DNA of 7,092 nucleotides, taken from NCBI GenBank assembly GCA_946406305.1, contig CAMJKC010000088.1:1-7092 (forward strand). The letters run 5' to 3'. Position 1 is the first letter of the stretch; every line of letters begins with the position of its first letter. The position numbers were made by a program, and so were the translations under genes. This DNA comes from an uncultured Lachnospiraceae bacterium (GTDB lineage Bacteria; Bacillota; Clostridia; Lachnospirales; Lachnospiraceae). Shown here piece after piece: positions 4,973-7,092 of the stretch. The notes below the pieces were generated by a model that saw only the letters and a program-made list of their open reading frames with translations, did not search any database and was not told the origin of the DNA.

Positions 4973-4986
4973 GGAGGAAGTATATT
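4973..4986 (+). promoter_or_regulatory. Strong ribosome site with a possible ATT start for glnN
   Basis: GGAGG at 4973-4977 is the only Shine-Dalgarno sequence near the glutamine synthetase start, but the first in-frame ATG (5005) lies 27 bases further on, too far for normal initiation. At a normal spacing of 6 bases the in-frame codon is ATT (4984-4986), followed by T-T-A and C-A-A. ATT is a rare but genuine start, as in infC. No in-frame ATG, GTG or TTG exists between the ribosome site and 5005. Confidence 0.45.
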
Positions 4987-5004
4987 TTACAATATACAAA
5001 TACT

Positions 5005-7092
5005 ATGGAAGATATAAAAAAGATATATGGAAAATATGTTTTTGATGATAAAGTGATGAGAAAATATTTGTCAAAAGAAATATATAATTCATTTAAAAAA
5101 GCAACAAGTGAAGGTAAAGATTTGCCACATAATATTGCAAAGGCTATTTCATTTGCAATGTGTAAATGGGCAATAGAAAATGGTGCCACACACTATACTC
5201 ATTGGTTCCAACCTCTAACAAATGCCACAGCCGAAAAAAGAGAATGTTTTATATCTTTTGACGATAAAAATAATTTAATACTTAAGTTATCAGGTAGAGA
5301 ATTGATTAAAGGAGAATCAGATGCTTCTTCTTTTCCATCTGGTGGTTTAAGAGCGACATTTGAAGCAAGGGGATATACTGTTTGGGACACTTCAAGTCCT
5401 GCATTTATAAAAAAGGAAAACGATACAACTACATTATATATACCTACTGCTTTTTATTCATATACAGGAGAAGCACTTGACAAAAAAACTCTCCTTTTAA
5501 GGTCTATAGATACTATCAATAATGAAACCATTAAATTGTTGAGTTTATTTGGTAAAAAAGTGAATAAGGTAATCACTATGTTAGGACCTGAACAAGAATA
5601 TTTTTTGATAGATAGAGAAAAGTATTTAAAAAGGAAAGATTTAATTTATACTGGTCGCACTCTTTTCGGAAGTCTTCCACCAAAAGGTCAAGAGATGGAT
5701 GACCATTATTATGGAACAATAACAAAAAAGTTTTCTACATTCATGAATAATGTAAACAAAAAACTTTGGGAACTTGGTGTCCCAGCAAAGACTTATCATA
5801 ACGAAGTAGTCCCTCAACAATATGAATTAACAGTAATTTATGATGAAGCAAATATCTCTTGTGACCACAATCAATTGGTTATGGATATTTTAAAATCTGT
5901 AGCAAATGACCACAATCTTGTGTGTTTATTACATGAGAAACCTTTTGATAAATTGAATGGTTCAGGAAAGCATGTAAACTGGTCAATAGTAACTGATAAA
6001 AATGAAAATTTACTATCACCTGGTGACAACCCACAAGAAAATCTTCAATTTCTACTACTTGTGGCATTAATACTAAAAGCTGTAGATGAAAATGCTGATA
6101 TATTAAGGAGCAGCGCTTCAAATGTAGGTAACGACAGACGACTCGGAGGAAATGAAGCACCTCCTACAATTATTTCTGTTTTCTTAGGAGAGCATTTAAC
6201 TAATATTTTTGAAAATATTGAAAACAAAAATTCTGCCATTAGCAAAAAAACTCTTATCACAACTGGTATAAATGCTGTTCCTGATTTATATAAAGATGTG
6301 ACAGATAGAAATAGAACTTCTCCTTTTGCATTTACTGGAAACAAATTTGAATTTAGAATGGTAGGAAGTAGTGACTCTTGTGCTATGCCTGTTACAGTTA
6401 TCAATACTATAGTTGCAAAATCCTTTAAGGAAGCTAATGAATACTTTAAAAACATTAAGACCACAAGCAAAAAAGATTTAAATAAAGAAATGATAAATTA
6501 TATTAAAAAAATATATAACGAGCACAAAAGAATAGTGTTTAACGGAAATGGATATTCAGAAGAATGGATAAAAGAAGCAAAAAATAGAAAACTGCCTATT
6601 ATAAAAGATATGGTATCTGCCATTAAGGTATTGGATACAAAAAAGGCTAATGAGTTATTTACTTCAATGGGTGTAATGTCACATACTGAATTAAAAAGTA
6701 GAATTAGTGTAGAATATGAAACTTACATAAAAGCCACAACTATTGAATTAAAAGCTACAATAAATATAATAAAAAAGCAAATTCTTCCATCTTGTATAAA
6801 ATATGAAAAAAAATTATCAGACACAATAAACTCTTTGACATTAGTTTCAAATAGAATAGATACTACTACAGAATTAAACTTATTAAAAGAAATTAACTTT
6901 AATATACAAAATCTAAAAACTTATACTGATAATTTAAATGAACAATTAGAAAAATGTGATGAAATAGAATCACTTGAGAAAAAAGCAAATTACATAAATG
7001 ATAATCTTGTCCCTCTTATGAATAAAGCAAGAAACAGTGCAGATATCCTTGAAAAACTGACAACAGCAGAAAGCCAGGTCGCAGAAGCGGTC
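5005..7092 (+). CDS. glnN: Type III glutamine synthetase (C-terminus beyond the window)
   Basis: At least 696 residues of a GSIII enzyme, which makes glutamine from glutamate, ammonia and ATP in the cytoplasm. Clear landmarks are the N-terminal T-H-Y-T-H-W-F-Q-P-L-T (62-72), S-F-P-S-G-G-L-R-A-T-F-E-A-R-G-Y (109-124), G-P-E-Q-E-Y-F (194-200), G-R-T-L-F-G-S-L-P-P-K-G-Q-E-M-D-D-H-Y (217-235), N-E-V-V-P-Q-Q-Y-E-L (266-275), L-N-G-S-G-K-H-V-N-W-S (317-327), G-N-D-R-R-L-G-G-N-E-A-P-P (375-387) and R-T-S-P-F-A-F-T-G-N-K-F-E-F-R (437-451). Metal- and substrate-binding Glu and His residues look conserved, but neighbours differ from the usual N-E-V-A-P-A-Q-H-E-L, K-H-N-N-W-S and N-D-H-R-L. A helical C-terminal region follows. 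The frame is open at the right edge. The ATG at 5005 aligns with relatives, but the ribosome site favours ATT at 4984. It lies 42 bases after def and is probably co-transcribed with it. Confidence 0.92.
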   Translation, partial: MEDIKKIYGKYVFDDKVMRKYLSKEIYNSFKKATSEGKDLPHNIAKAISFAMCKWAIENGATHYTHWFQPLTNATAEKRECFISFDDKNNLILKLSGRELIKGESDASSFPSGGLRATFEARGYTVWDTSSPAFIKKENDTTTLYIPTAFYSYTGEALDKKTLLLRSIDTINNETIKLLSLFGKKVNKVITMLGPEQEYFLIDREKYLKRKDLIYTGRTLFGSLPPKGQEMDDHYYGTITKKFSTFMNNVNKKLWELGVPAKTYHNEVVPQQYELTVIYDEANISCDHNQLVMDILKSVANDHNLVCLLHEKPFDKLNGSGKHVNWSIVTDKNENLLSPGDNPQENLQFLLLVALILKAVDENADILRSSASNVGNDRRLGGNEAPPTIISVFLGEHLTNIFENIENKNSAISKKTLITTGINAVPDLYKDVTDRNRTSPFAFTGNKFEFRMVGSSDSCAMPVTVINTIVAKSFKEANEYFKNIKTTSKKDLNKEMINYIKKIYNEHKRIVFNGNGYSEEWIKEAKNRKLPIIKDMVSAIKVLDTKKANELFTSMGVMSHTELKSRISVEYETYIKATTIELKATINIIKKQILPSCIKYEKKLSDTINSLTLVSNRIDTTTELNLLKEINFNIQNLKTYTDNLNEQLEKCDEIESLEKKANYINDNLVPLMNKARNSADILEKLTTAESQVAEAV

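Noticed and set aside
5879..6470. Long minus-strand open frames within the glutamine synthetase gene
   Set aside because: They are antisense shadows of a strongly conserved coding region, without ribosome sites or recognisable motifs.
1..7092. CRISPR array, tRNA or rRNA genes, complete insertion sequence
   Set aside because: No regularly spaced repeats, no cloverleaf or rRNA-like sequence, and no intact transposase or terminal inverted repeats were seen on either strand.

Overview
The window is very AT-rich DNA with Shine-Dalgarno-led genes, sigma-A-type promoters and a large type III glutamine synthetase. This fits an anaerobic low-GC Firmicute (Clostridia, possibly Lachnospiraceae-like or a relative). 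The family resemblances below come from reading the sequence and from recall of protein families; no search was run.

Layout. Positions 1-1241 (minus strand) hold the first codons of a probable MnhE-type Na+/H+ antiporter subunit running off the left edge, a MobA-like molybdenum cofactor nucleotidyltransferase, and a 132-residue cysteine-rich zinc-ribbon protein. The last has its own strong promoter and an intrinsic terminator. Positions 1451-1999 (minus) form a compact toxin-antitoxin cassette: promoter, 15-codon leader ORF, 51-residue antitoxin candidate and ParE/RelE-like toxin, with each ORF overlapping the next. Positions 2009-2553 (minus) are a scar: a decayed C-terminal half of a large serine recombinase, broken by a stop and a frameshift. 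It abuts an 18-codon fragment that looks like the N-terminus of the BREX methyltransferase PglX.

Positions 2616-4317 (minus) carry the most interesting intact module. A consensus promoter overlaps tandem and inverted repeats and is followed by a 43-codon ORF, an overlapping 25-codon ORF, a DUF4869 protein, and a 324-residue protein joining a P-loop ATPase to a C-terminal region that resembles a Toprim/DUF4435 fold. This ATPase family and its DUF4869 partner recur together in Clostridia but have no function known to me. The ATPase plus Toprim-like arrangement and the neighbouring BREX, recombinase and toxin-antitoxin remains suggest, but do not prove, a role in defence.

Positions 4436-7092 (plus strand) return to housekeeping: peptide deformylase (def) from an extended -10 promoter, then, probably co-transcribed, a type III glutamine synthetase (glnN) that reaches the right edge incomplete. 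Its start is ambiguous (a possible ATT codon). The last ~40 bases change in base composition and lack the usual C-terminal motif.
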